A stretch of 64,000 nt of DNA from Viscum album (lineage: Eukaryota; Streptophyta; Magnoliopsida; Santalales; Viscaceae), in assembly GCA_963277665.1 (NCBI GenBank), contig OY728157.1, positions 364,202,067-364,266,066 of the forward strand. The letters are read 5' to 3'. The translations under genes and the position numbers were made by a program. The stretch's first letter is position 1, and each line of letters begins with the position of its first letter. Below are positions 33,118 to 44,720 of this stretch, piece after piece. The notes beneath the pieces are model-generated. The model made no database searches, had not been told where the DNA came from, and was given only the letters and a program-made list of their open reading frames with translations.

Positions 33118-36100
33118 TGTAATAATTTGGTTTTCCTATGAGGTATGGATAATTTTAATTCTAGTATAATGATTTATTCTGAACCTAATATGGATACATA
33201 TGATTTCTTGGTTGTTTCAGGGGTGTCCAGTCTTGTTTGGAGCTCAGAAACCTAGCTAGTGGAGAAAAGAACTGAACTGTACTGTTAATAGAAATCGTGC
33301 GGGCCAGTCCACTTGGTTTCCCTAACCGTGCGAGGGATGAACAAGGGGATGAAGGGGGATACACACTTTGAGGAAACCATGAAACCTACGGTGTATGCCC
33401 ATTTGTTTGTTCTACCATTTTTAGTAGAGCCACCAATTATAGTTGGCACACAGTTTCTCAGATCATGCGGCCTAACTATGTAGGGACCCTCCTTAGGCAG
33501 TGGGGGGCACACAATTGGTGCATGTTTTAGACAACCGTGAAGCCAAACCTTATGATCCTTTTGTGTGTGTAAAATGAATGTTTCCCCATAAATACAATCA
33601 AACTTACCTTAACCACTTATTTTTATATCTTTCAATAGAATAGTATTCTCCTTACGTTGAGATTTCTCACCTTAGTTCTAACCTAGGTTAATCCATAACT
33701 TCTTCTTCTGAGCTCAGATTCGGGAACCATTGGTCTCATTGGATTCCTCTAGGTAATCTCTTTAACCCTTTAGTCTAGTTAATCATTTGTCTTCCTATTG
33801 ATGATGCTATTGTGATGCAGATTCATATTCCATATTTTTAGGGTGTTGATCTGTTCTTCAGTTTTATTTTGATCCAAGCCAAAATGAATGCTGATGTTGG
33901 ATGAGGAAAGTGTTACAGGATCATGGTAGGTGGTCTATTATTCATCCCTTAAGTCTCACTATTTTATAAAATTCCATCATTGTGAACTCACTAACTTCAT
34001 CAGGCATTGCCTATTAAATTCATACACCTTTCTTATAATAATTAGGATTGTATTATACTGCCCCTTCTATATATGGTCATCATCATTGGAGGTTATTTCC
34101 TAAACACTAACCACCCAAATTAGAATTTTTTTCTTATGTTACGACTTTATTGGTTTTATATGACTATCTACACCACCATTTGGATATGATTTGACTTTCC
34201 CTTAGTAAAGGTATGTGTTTAATTAAACAAATGAATTGTTAATGGATATTACATCATAGTATCACTTGACCCTTCTAAGGTGTGTTTTTACATATAATAA
34301 ATGAATATAAATTATAAATGTAGAGTATAATATAAATATCACTTTTACTAGTTTTTTATAATTGAATTTTGTATGGTTGCATGTCCTTAGCCCTTGTTTC
34401 CACGATTATTAAAGTTAAAGGAATGAATGTAATAATTGAATATGGAATCAAAGTGATAAATGGTTTCACGTACTATTATACTTGTCACTTAGTATGAAAG
34501 GAATTGGAACGAACCTTATAAACTATTAAATGGAATTAGTATTGCATGTCCGGAATTATGTAATGAAAAAAAGTATAAGGTGAATATTGTATATGTACCT
34601 ATTCATCTTTATAACAGTTGTTAGAATTGACCCAACATTGGATTCCCAAGGGAATTCCTTGAGTACTCAGAGAATTCCATTTCGATTTGAAGAGTCTGTT
34701 GATTAGGGAGATAACCACATTAGAACATGGTCCTCATCTACTAGTGGATGCCTAACATGATTCCATAGGATCCCTTTACTATCTTATGGATAGTAGGATG
34801 CTTTGGATTCAATCCATTGATCCAGATTGATTTCTTCGAACACGTGGCACCATAGATTCCCCACATTGGTCCTAGTCACACTTAGCACATTTTAAAGTGG
34901 ATAAGATCCTTAGTCTTGGTTAGAACTATTTATAGTGTAATAACATGGGTGATTCCCCTTGGACTACACTCAGAACCCTTACAACCAGGCTTCATTTTAT
35001 TATTCAATTAGATTAACCTTTGAGGTCAATAATTCCTTGGTTATTTACTTGGATCCTCCTTACTATTATCATCATTATAGGTTTCTTTGTTATACCTTTT
35101 ATCCTTTATTATTTTTGTTATGAAACATTGTCAGTGTTGTTATACCTCATGTGACTTAATTATATAAACTAAACTCAAATAAATTAATGAAATGATTACA
35201 TGTTTAGAGACATACCGGCTGAGGATGAATCATCTATCAGGGCATTTAAATTACTGCACTACTTACATTTATATACCTGCACACTGTTCAGTTTATATTC
35301 ATAGACTGGATGGTATAAAGGCATTGGTGGCGGCCTACTGATATTTATCTCACAACCTAGTTGGGTTTCCAATGGTACCCGGGTGGACTAAATGTATTCA
35401 GTTGTTGACAAGGGTAAGTTTACCTCTTTGGGAACTTGATATTGCTTGATTACATTAGGATGGATCTTGGTAGCAGATGACTGGGCCAGTGCTCAGGATG
35501 TTATACATTTTTTGGATTCATTTTCATTATTTTTAATATCCTGTATTTCCTACTAACATATATACCTATTTTATTATTTTCTAGATACATGACATACATT
35601 ATCACAGTATTTTTTATATGATTCATTTTCCAGTTATTAGATGATTATTGTTTCTTTGATGTTTATCTTACTTTCCACTACTTAGTCATTGATATCCTGC
35701 TTCCACTATAGTGTGTTTTTGGTCCCGTTAGAATGATGTTTGTATATATATGCTTAATTTATATCCTATATACATTGTGATCCACTCTGGCATAAGGGAA
35801 TAGTCTCCCCATATAGACATCCTAGGACCTCACTACAATTTAGCTGGATCTGGTGTATGGGGGGGGGGGGGGGTTGATGCCATGTGGCTCATCGGGCTTG
35901 GGGCACCACTAAGTGGCACCTGGGTTTGGGAGATCACAAAGTGGCATTAAAGCCCTCTTTTCTTACCTTACTATTTCAAGACAATAGATAGGAGATTATT
36001 AACACTTTGGAACTTGATTATAAGTCATGCTTAGTCATAACTAACCCACATTCAGGGTAAATACTGAGTTTCTTGAAATAAGAATTAATGTTATGTGTTT

Positions 36101-36786
36101 TTTCTTATTACTATTGATTTAATACCACCGTTGGGTGAAGCACATGATATGTGATGGTTATTATTATTGTTATTATTGAGGATTTCATTTTATCCTTGTC
36201 TCGATGAGATGAGGGAAAGGATTATTGTTACATAGATAATTATAGTCACCTATAATTCACATGTCATGCATATGACATGCTATATAAGTGCATGTTACTA
36301 CGTGAATTGATTTTTTTACCTATGATTGTTAACTGAGACATGATTTTTATATATTCTTGTGCTAATAAAATATTCTATAGGGTAGGGGTTGGTTATTTAA
36401 AGTGTGAAAATAAATATAAATAATGTTTTCCTATATAGTTTGATGGTGGAATCTTAAATGGATGGTTCTTACCCATGTTAGCTATGTACCTATGGTTACA
36501 TGAGCTGCTCTTTGGTTGTGATTGAGGGATTTCTATTTTTAATTCATGAGGCATATGGGCCCTCATGGGTTGGAATGGGTAATTTACTAAGTTAACCCAT
36601 CATATTTTACTTGTTACATTCTAATACCAAATTTAGAAGGTGTTAAATGGATATTATATGGGTGTTGATTTCAGTGATAAGGTGTATGGGCCCTTATTCA
36701 CTGAGAATAATGATCCATTTTAATTAAACCTTAGTATATGTATATAAAAAAATGCACACTTAAAACATAAATCTTGAATTATAACA
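33118..36786 (+). repeat. 5' LTR of the gypsy element
   Basis: Begins TGTAATAATTTGG. The first 1.36 kb is confirmed by alignment to the split 3' LTR (shared words: ctatgaggtatgga, cctaatatggat, ctcactattttataaa, tcacttgacccttctaagg). The right edge is inferred: a weak tRNA-Met-like primer site (tggtttctag at 36,792) just after ataaca. If correct, the LTR is about 3.7 kb. It contains a 15-base G run at about 35,861. No gene is seen in it; short ORFs at 33,285 and 32,706 have no support. Confidence 0.7.
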
Positions 36787-37214
36787 TGATATGGTTTCTA
36801 GTAAATGAAGAGGTAATGTGTAGCTGACCCTTCATCTACTATACCCCTTATAAATTAAACTCAAACACTTACCAATACTTGGCCTCCCAAGTAGGTATTT
36901 GGGGTAGTATACCTTGGGTAGTGATCCCTTATTCTAACATTATAATTATTATAGTGATTATATCTACATAAATTACTATTATTAAGTGTTTTCTTAGCAT
37001 TTGTAGATCTATTCCACCTTGAATTCCTCCTGTCATGCACCAGAAGGGTGGAAACGACCATGCTCCTAATATAGTGAGCCCTGAGCCACCGGTATTACCG
37101 CCAAGAGTGACACCTGAGGCATTGATTGTTATACCCAATATATGCAATAACACTACTCTTAATGTGATATTTCTATATCTAATTTAGTCTATATAGGGTT
37201 CTCCATGACCAAAA
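36787..37214 (+). other. Gypsy leader with candidate primer-binding site
   Basis: Stretch between the inferred end of the 5' LTR and the start of gag. The candidate primer-binding site at 36,792 matches the start of the initiator-Met site only partly. Nothing else is recognised; ORFs on the minus strand here are chance. Confidence 0.35.
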
Positions 37215-38250
37215 CCTATTATGGATGATCTGACTCGTGGTTTCTAGCAGTAGCATCCTCTCATCTTTTCTGGGGATGGAGGTCCGCAAGCCACTGAGTC
37301 TTGGCTAGAGGCGAATAATTTTATATTTTATCATATAGAGGCACATCTAGAAATAAGGTTCAAAATTTCCACATATATGATGCGTCATTCGGCCAAGCTC
37401 TGGTGACATGTGATTACTAAGAATGTTCATCGTGAGGGCATGGTCTAGGAAGACTTCCGAACTACCTTATATTATCAATTATTTTATCAGATTCAAATAG
37501 ATGATTGAGCTAGAGATTTCATGAACCTGGAGTAGGGTGATATTTCTGTTATGAACTATTCCACATGTTTTACTAATTTGAAATTCCTTGTATCACTTCT
37601 AAATGGTGATGAGATATCTCATGCTAGACGCTTTAAGGATAGGCTTATGTATTACATCCATACTTAGGAGAATGTATTTCACCTACCTAACTTTTTTTGG
37701 TATGTTCAATAAAGTATTTATTACTCAGAACAAGCTGAGTAAAGGAGATTATTCTGGGCACAATGTTTCAATGTCGAGACATGACAATACTTCTTTCGGC
37801 AGCATGAAGTGTTCCCTTAAGGTTTATCATCAAAGTAGTTCTAGCTTGAGAATCTGTAATGGTAGTTCTATTATATTACATCAGTGTGGATGATAGGGGA
37901 ATATGAAGCCTCAGTGTGATAAAGACCCTCTGGAGTCCCAATCTTGCAGCCATATAGGGAAACATAAGATATTCTTTCTTACATTTTCATCTACTTCTAG
38001 TGGAAGATGATCTTCACTAGCTCCAACTTCAGGAGATAGATCTGTTGATTCACATAAGGTATGGAGTTAGAGTAGCACTGATAGGACTGGATGAGGAGGT
38101 GGTCCTAGAAATGGTATCCAAACTTCTAATTATCAGTGCCAGTAGAGTAGAACTTCTTAGGGTGGTCTAGCTACAGCACAAGGTTGTGGATCTGGTCTGT
38201 TGCATGCTTTATAGCCAATACCCAACGATCATAGTATAAGGATGTATACA
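37215..38250 (+). pseudogene. Gypsy gag, degenerate
   Basis: Capsid-type gag of a plant Ty3/gypsy element, which packages the RNA. Plus-strand reading shows HPLIFSGDGGPQATESWLEA (37,260-37,315), RHSAKLW (37,383), EDFRTTLYYQLFY (37,450) and LEQGDISVMNYSTCFTNLKF (37,530-37,590), followed by HARRFKDRL. This is the standard order of the retrotrans-gag domain. Stops are spread throughout. The region after about 37,700 is low-complexity and Ser-rich; no clear CCHC knuckle was found where one is expected. Confidence 0.78.
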
Positions 38251-38640
38251 TTATGAGGTTATATTCTAGTATCCTCCACTATTATTTATTCTTTATTCGA
38301 TATAGGTTCTTCTCATTCCTTTATATCTTTATCGACCGTGGAAAGTCTCAGGTTGTAAATTTAGTATTACTATGGAGTGATGACCCTGGAAACCCCATTG
38401 GGAGTGCATTCAGAGGACATCTGACAATGAAGGGATGGTCCCTTAAGGTAGTAAATTATACATTCTTTTGGGACCTCTCTTTATTTGATATTACAAGCTT
38501 TTATTTGATTATCATGATGAAATATTTAGTTTCCTATCATGGCTAGTGGATTGATATCACCATAGGGTGTCGTTTACATCACCAGTGGGCAACAGTTATC
38601 TCAAAAAGGTTAAGTGGGATGTGTTGGCTGGTAGATATGG
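38251..38640 (+). pseudogene. Gypsy aspartic protease, degenerate
   Basis: The active-site block reads LFDIGSSHSFIS at about 38,290-38,325, i.e. D-I-G instead of D-T/S-G. It is followed in shifted frames by ETPLGVHSE (38,385) and an 'I..W.VSYHG..ID' piece (38,505-38,560), which is the usual end of the plant gypsy protease. The motif change and frameshifts mean no activity. Confidence 0.72.
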
Positions 38641-39450
38641 AACAAATCATCATGATATAAGTGGAGTGATCACCCATGTTGATAGTCTCTTTATGTATGA
38701 TCAGGGTTTGCCTCAAGAAGATTTTCCTCCCATAGTACATCATTTTAGGGATGTTTTTCTTAATGATTTTTCTAGATTACCTCCTAATAGAGAGGTATAG
38801 TTTACAATTGAGATCATTCCAAAAGTATCTATAGTTTTTATTCTTCCATATAGGATGAAACCTACTGATCTTCAAGAGGTAAAGAGATAGTTGGAGGATC
38901 TAGAGTCTAAAGATTTTATCTGACCCAAAAATTCTTATTGGGATTCACCCATGCTTTTAACTAAGAAGGAACATGTGACCATCTATTTATGTGTGGATTA
39001 TCAATGGTTGAATCAGATTAAAATTAATAATGAGTATCCAATACCTCAAATAGATGATATCTTTGACTAGCTCTGAGGAGCTAGGGTTTTCTCGAAAATC
39101 AACTTGAGATCAGGCTATCATTAGGTATGAGTTAGAAATTCAAACATATTACATATATATTTTCATATAAAGTATAGTCTATATGAATATCACATTATAA
39201 TGTTTAGTCTTATGAATTTTACTTCCATTTTCATGGATTTTTTGAATAGGTATTTCCATCCCTATCTGGATTTTTTGTTTTGGTTTTTGTTGATGACATC
39301 TTGGTGTATTCTCACACTCATAAAGAATATTCTAAATACCTTGATATCTCTTTAAATACACTGAGAGAGCATTATAATTATGCCAATATTTCAATGTTTT
39401 ACTTATGGATTGAAATTTTTTACTTCTAGGGTCATATTGTCTTGGAATCA
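38641..39450 (+). pseudogene. Gypsy reverse transcriptase, degenerate
   Basis: Reads through the linker FPPIVHHFRDVFLNDFSRLPPN (38,725-38,795), then YRMKPTDLQEVKR, DSPMLLTKKE, CVDYQWLNQIKINNEYPIPQ (38,990-39,050), ARVFSKINLRSGYH (39,085) and the catalytic box FVDDILVYS (39,285-39,312) with both Asp present. Stops interrupt it at several positions, and the block before the box has lost its frame. The order and spacing are those of plant Ty3/gypsy RT. Confidence 0.85.
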
Positions 39451-39910
39451 AGAGTATCAGTTAACTGAGAGAAGGTGAGTATTGTGGTTTCGTTGGGGCA
39501 TCCCAAGAATGTGTTTGATATACGATGTTTCTTATGGTTGGATGGATATTAAAGAAATTTAATAATATAATTTTCATTCATTTTTTCACCTCTTAATGGT
39601 CTTAATAAGAAGGTTGTGATGTTCCTATAGTTAGAAGCATGATAGAAAACATTTAAGAAGTTAAAAGGAAGGATTACCTCAGCACCGATTCTGATTATTC
39701 CAAATCTTGGAATAGGATATACAATTTTTTATGATGCATCAGAAATCGGGATGGGTATAGTATTGATGTAGGATGATAGATTCATGGCGTGTAGATCTCA
39801 TTAGTTGAGGCCTCATGAGAGAAACTACCCAACACACGACCTTGAGCTAGTATTTGTTGTCCAGGCCTTACTATATTGGAGACACTATATCAGATTCTAG
39901 ATAGATTCCG
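39451..39910 (+). pseudogene. Gypsy RNase H, 3'-truncated
   Basis: RT connection and RNase H part: PLNGLNKKV, ITSAPILIIPNLGIGYTIFYDAS (39,675-39,743), then LRPHERNYPTHDLELVFVVQALLYWRHY (39,808-39,893). The Asp of FYDAS and the Glu of HDLELVFVV are kept. The next expected block (TDHKSL) is missing: the sequence jumps to the region behind the integrase core. Confidence 0.8.
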
Positions 39911-40200
39911 GCCAGTATCCTATAAATTGCTACTACCTCATAGGTACCATTACATGTACAAAATATTCCTTGTTTCATAGATTCATTGTTATCATACTGA
40001 CCCATCTCATACTTTTAATCCTAAGGAGGTTGAGTTAGATGCTGATGCTTCATTTTAAGAGTATCCTATACACATCATTGACTAGGGCATGAAGGATCTC
40101 TGAGGTCAGTATGTCCCCTTATTATGGGTGATATGGAATCATGATTGGGAATATGATGAAACTTGGGAGAGGGAGTCAAATTTATGTGCTTAGTGGTAGG
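39911..40200 (+). pseudogene. Gypsy post-integrase linker and C-terminal chromodomain-like tail
   Basis: Reads YKLLLPHRYHYMYKIFLVS (39,930-39,986) and CYHTDPSH, then ELDADASF, IID.GMKDL and WNHDWEYDETWERE (about 40,130-40,172). These correspond to 'YRLALPP..L..VFHVS..R.Y..DPSH' and '..WR.....EATWE.E', which in intact elements lie behind the integrase core. The integrase zinc finger and catalytic core are absent between this and RNase H. Stops are present. Confidence 0.72.
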
Positions 40201-40260
40201 AGTTTTTCTCACATAGTGTTTCAACACACTTAGAAGGTGAACTTGGAGATGAGTTCCTTT

Positions 40261-40272
40261 AAGGGGGAAGAA
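40261..40272 (+). promoter_or_regulatory. Gypsy polypurine tract
   Basis: aagggggaagaa immediately before the aligned start of the 3' LTR, the position and composition of a plus-strand primer site for gypsy elements. Confidence 0.7.
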
Positions 40273-41875
40273 TTAAAGAACCTAATTTTTCTATGAGGTA
40301 TGGATCCTTTTAATTTCAGTTTAATCCTTTATTTGGGACCTAATATGGATAATTAACGAGTTAATAGTTGTTTCGTGGGTGTCTTTAGCTTGTTTTGAGC
40401 TTGGAACCCTGGATAATCTAGAAAAGAAATGGGTTGCACGGTTAATAGAAATTGTGCAAGCCAGTCCACACAAGCACATGAGCCTCTGCCCGGTTGGTGA
40501 GGACTCAGGAAGTGCATATAGGAGACCCGGGATCAAATATGGGTGGAGACATATTTCTGGGGGTACTGTAGCAGCACTGTAGCGGGCACTATTCAGTACT
40601 ATAGTCGCTGGAACTATTCATCCATCTGGGCCTTTGGGCCACTGGTTTGGTCCTCAGGTCTTGTAAGGCTTTCAAGCCACCCCAGGCCTTTGGGCCACCT
40701 TAAGACCTTCGGGACACCCCAAGGCCTTTGGGCCACATGAATATGTAGTTGTATCAGTCAGACTCAAGGGACAAGGATCCAGATGAGGATCATAAAAGAC
40801 ACATTCACCAAAGCGGAGCTAACCAGAATTGGAATAATGAGAGGGTATGACATTGCCATCGGTACCAGGCCTATGCCGCTCTGCATAGGATAGCTATCCG
40901 ACCAGCCTTGTGAAGGGGGAGTGCTTATATTAGGAAATGTACTAGGGATGAGCAGTTCTAAGAAGTCTTGTCTGGGTGATTTCCTATAAGACCTAGGGGT
41001 CATGTAATTGTCTCTAAGCCTTCGAGCCTTGTAAGGGTTCCACCTCACCCCTTGAAAGGTGGATTATCAAAAATAATAAAAAAAGGACTTTGTGCCATTC
41101 AGTAGGTCAGTCCACACAATTTCCCTAACTGTGTGAGAGCTAGATATAGGGATAATGGAGGCTATACGGTTTGGGGAAACCATGCATCCTAAGGCACACA
41201 CCCTTATAGTTGGTTTTTAGTTTTTAGAATATCCACTGAGCATGGTGAGTGCACAATTTTTCAGAATGTGCGACCTAACCATGTGGGGTCCCTCCTTATG
41301 CAGTGGGAGGCACATAGTTGGTGCCCAGTTTGACCAACCATGCTTCCAAAGTATGTGGCCCTATTTTTTGGGTAAAATGGTAGTTTGTCCCTTAAATGCT
41401 ATTAAAATTACCCTCCCTCTTATTTTTCCTATCTTACAGTGGTACAGGATTCACCTTACTTTGAGAGACCCCACCTTGGTTTTAACCTAGGATCATACAT
41501 ATCTTCTTCATCCAAGCTCGTATTTTAGAAATTTTGTTCTTGTTGGATTCCTCTAGGTAATATCTTTGATCCTTTTGCTCAGTTAATTATTTTTGTTCCT
41601 CTTGAGACCTGTATTTTGATGAAATATCATATGAAATATTTTTAGGGAGTTAATCCATTATTTAGTTTTCTTCAGATCCAATCCAAACTAAATACCAATA
41701 CTGGATGAGGAGAGTTCTATAGGATCAAGGTAGATGGTCTATGATTCCTCACTCATGTCTCACTATTTTATAAATGGTCTTCATTGTGTGCTCATTGATT
41801 TCATCGAGAGTTTCCTATTAAATTAATTTTCCTTTATTATAATCATCATGCTCGTATTCTAGAGGCACTACTAAA
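40273..41875 (+). repeat. Gypsy 3' LTR, first part (contains SINE-like insert)
   Basis: Aligns with 33,118-34,055 of the 5' LTR apart from the insert at 40,474-41,090. Shared landmarks are the ctatgaggtatgga start, gcatgcggcctaac/gtgcgacctaac, agtgg(g)aggcacata and tggattcctctaggtaat. It ends at CACTA-2, whose target corresponds to tattatac/tgcccc at about 34,055. Many mismatches indicate an old insertion. Confidence 0.82.
40474..41090 (+). mobile_element. tRNA-derived SINE-like insertion in the 3' LTR
   Basis: Absent from the 5' LTR at the matching place. It is flanked by a direct repeat, cagtccacacaa (40,462-40,473 and 41,108-41,119). The repeat probably extends leftward to ttgtgc (40,453 and about 41,091) with an indel. 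The start has a tRNA-like box A (tgcccggttggtg, 40,487) and, about 32 bp on, a box B (gggatcaaatatggg, 40,529). It ends in an A-rich tail (atcaaaaataataaaaaaa). These are the marks of a SINE copied by a LINE. At 617 bp it is long for one; the middle (40,630-40,735) holds a minisatellite of about 24 bp based on GGCCTTTGGGCCAC. The part behind it (40,740-41,060) is unassigned. Confidence 0.65.
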
Positions 41876-42030
41876 AAAACAGTAAAGGGAATCACAACCT
41901 TTTATCAGTGATAAGAAAAAATCAGTGATAAAGGTAATTCTTTATCAGTGCTAATTAAAAGCACTGATAAAGGATTCCTTTATCAGTGCTTTTCTAGCAC
42001 TGAAAAAACCATAGTACCATTTTATAAAAT
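41876..42030 (+). repeat. CACTA-2 5' terminus and subterminal repeats
   Basis: CACTACT terminus followed by repeated tttatcagtg(c/a)t, gcactgataaagg and an inverted pair around 41,940-42,005. The words match those at the 3' end (58,900-59,120) in inverted orientation. These are the expected sites for the element's own DNA-binding protein. Confidence 0.8.
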
Positions 42031-44150
42031 GGGGTGCACAATGCCCTATGTTATCATCCCCTCAATCTCTCGCAGTACTGTACCCCTATAACAACTACCC
42101 TCCCCCCGATCTTCTCTTGGTCGGACCTCCGCCTCTATCCCTACTCTGCCGTGAACGCTACTCCTTATCCTCCACCTCAAACCCCTTCCACAGATCCTCC
42201 TCCCCGTGAACCCTAATTCTCCTACTCCCTGCTGGACCCTACTCCCCATGAACCCTACTCCTCCGTTTCTCAACGGTTGGAGGATCCTCCCATAAAACGC
42301 CCCCTCCGACAGTTATACCTTCCCCTCCCGACGTAGCACAGAAGGCTCCCTGACCACTCAATGCTTCTTCTCTCCCTTCATCGCGGGTGCGATCTACTCT
42401 AGGTAAGTCTACCACTTATCCTTTTAGGTTTATCTTTTCCAAAGAGTAGGGTTCCGTTGATATGATTTAATCTTGTGAGTTAGGGTTTAATCTTATTGTT
42501 TTTGGGTAAATCTTTCCTTTCTAGGTTTTCTTTGTGGCGCGGTTGAGGTGTGATCGGGGTTCCACATTGGATTTCAGTAATTTATTCACCCAATGTCAGT
42601 GGTTCCATGCCCTAAAATTTATATATGTTTTTAATATGTTTTTTGTGAATTTATTCTTGTTCTATAAATTAGTTTTGTGGTGAAATTTGTGTTTTCGAAG
42701 AATTTTGCATGCCTATGTGTTTGAAATGAATTTTAATAAATGTAATGGTTATGTTTTGTGTGTGTTGTAATTTAATACATCTTAGAAAGGGTATTATGGG
42801 TTATTTAAAATGTGTGAAATATGTTTTCAAAGGCACTAGAGGTGCCAATGGGTTTGGGTGTAGGTTTTACAAAGAAAATATAATAATTTAGCATGTTTGG
42901 CTTGTTGTGAATTTTTAAATATGAGTTGTAAGTTGCTCAAATTATGAAAGGCATGTTTTGAAATTATTCTTGATTTATGTTTGATTTTGAAAGGGGGATC
43001 GACCCATGAAGTTGGTTTATTAAATGTATGCTCTTCTTGTGTTTCATAAAAATTTATTTTTTCAAATTTATGGGTAATTGAAAATGTATTTGAAAGGGGT
43101 TTTGGTGTGAGTAAAAATAGAAAATGGTTTTTTATAGAAAATGGGGATTTTCTTGAAATTATAGGCATTGAGTTTTGGAGGAGTAGTGTTCATGGAGCCT
43201 TATTTTTTTTGTTTCATATTTCAATGAGAAAGGAAAATTATTTAAATGATGTCTTGGAAATGTTTTTATTGTGTGATTGTGATTATAATAATTTTTTAAT
43301 TTATATTAAGCGTGGATTTATGAAGTGTGAACTAGATTGGAATTATATTCTATTGTTTATGGTAAATGTCTAGATTACACTTTATATAGTGTATCTTTTA
43401 AATCTTGTTTGGAACTATTGATTTACCCTTGAACAATTCACCCCTTTGTGAAGGATGTTTTATCACTATATGATACTTTTATCCTCTCATGTATGAGTTT
43501 TTTAACACCTAGGTATTATTGTTTATCCCTTTGTTTGGGAATGTTATTTTTTATAGAATGGATGTAAGACGTGTCTATCAATATTAGTTACATGTTTGGG
43601 GAAGGTGAGGGAGATTTATTGCATATCTTTTATATTTTCATGATAGAATTTTTGTTCACTTACAAAAATTTTATATTTCTTATGTTAATTTGGGTAACAA
43701 AATATATTATATTCCATAGTAATTTTGGATAAACCTAGATTATTTGTCTCCCCCGTGAACCCCTTTGTGTTTGGAAATGTATCTAATATATTAGTTTTCT
43801 CATCAAAATTGTATCCTTGTTATCATTTTATTTGAGTTTGGTCACTAGTTTTGGGCTGTTTAATGTGATTATTTTATTATGAATGAGGTGGCTGGTAGGG
43901 GTGGTTAAAAGGATGTTTAATGTTTTGCTGCAAGGGTGGTGGGATCTAGAACTATTGGTAAGGGGGTTGGAAAGTTTGTTGATTTTTATGTGGGGTCTAT
44001 CCTTATTCTGTTGATTTCCAAATATTTATTAGAAATGGTTAGGCTCAATTAATATCTATTTTTATATGGAAGTGGTTCTCTTTTACTATATTTGGATGTT
44101 TTGTTTTGTGTATTTGAATCATAAATAATAATATTTGAGATTCAAATAGG
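42031..44150 (+). other. CACTA-2 leader and first intron
   Basis: A C-rich, TATA-less block at 42,045-42,420 (ccctccccccgatc, tcctcctccccgtgaacc) is probably the promoter-proximal leader; it ends at a good splice donor (actctaggtaagtc, 42,408-42,421). It is followed by about 1.7 kb of T-rich, intron-like sequence up to the first transposase ATG. Frames on both strands in this part (e.g. 42,836-43,168, 43,107-43,373) have no family resemblance. Confidence 0.5.
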
Positions 44151-44720
44151 ATGGAGATGAATAAAGATTGGATGGATGCTAATTTTTTGAAAAAAGAGTA
44201 TGATAACAGAGTGAATGAGTTCATCAGGTTTGCAAAGGTTCATGCAAAGGATCTTTCTCAAATCCTTTTTCCGTGTTTATGTTGTTGTTATTATAGACTA
44301 ATTACTCCAGAGGAGTTGGAAGAACATTTGATATGTCACAGAATAGATCAGAGTTATAAATGTAGGAATAAACACGGAGAAAAAGAGAATGTAGATACTA
44401 GCTGGGATAAAACAACATTTTATGGATCATCAGATATGATTACAAATATGGATAATGAAGAAGACCGCATGGAGGATGTGATTACAGATGTCAATGATGA
44501 TGAAGATCATATTGAGTAAATGATAAGGACAGTTGAAGATGAACTCTGTGATTTCCCATATTTGTTTGAGAAGTTTAATAGTTGTGAAAAGAAACTATTT
44601 TATGCTGGTTGCACTAAATATAAAACATTATCAAATGTACTGAGTCACAGTGTGACCGGTATCACTCAAAGTGTCTCTCTTTTGTTAAAAATGGACATAA
44701 TTTTAAGTGAAAACAACTGA
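44151..44720 (+). pseudogene. CACTA-2 transposase, N-terminal transposase-associated domain, fused to satellite
   Basis: First transposase exon. The frame starts MEMNKDWMDANFLKKEYDNR. It carries the Cys-rich block FPCLCCCYY followed by LEEHLICHRID and NKHGEKEN, the transposase-associated domain that precedes TNP2 in plant CACTA proteins. An acidic stretch (NDDEDHIE) ends at a TAA at 44,517, where CACTA-1 has GAA; the frame then goes on in phase (DELCDFPYLFEKFNS, AGCTKYKTLSNVL). At 44,641 it passes straight into the first satellite monomer and stops at 44,718. The rest of TNP2 is absent. It aligns with 15,905-16,390 of CACTA-1. Confidence 0.85.

Noticed and set aside
35861..35875. Isolated 15-base G run
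   Set aside because: A single homopolymer in the gypsy 5' LTR. It may be a slippage or assembly effect and carries no further structure.
40487..40545. Possible tRNA gene
   Set aside because: Only box A and box B are tRNA-like; acceptor and anticodon stems do not pair, and an A-rich tail and target duplication point to a SINE.
42046..42273. Minus-strand Gly/Arg-rich ORF and its plus-strand partner in a C-rich block
   Set aside because: Similar C-rich leaders sit at the same place in the other CACTA elements without conserving a peptide, so this is more likely 5' UTR.
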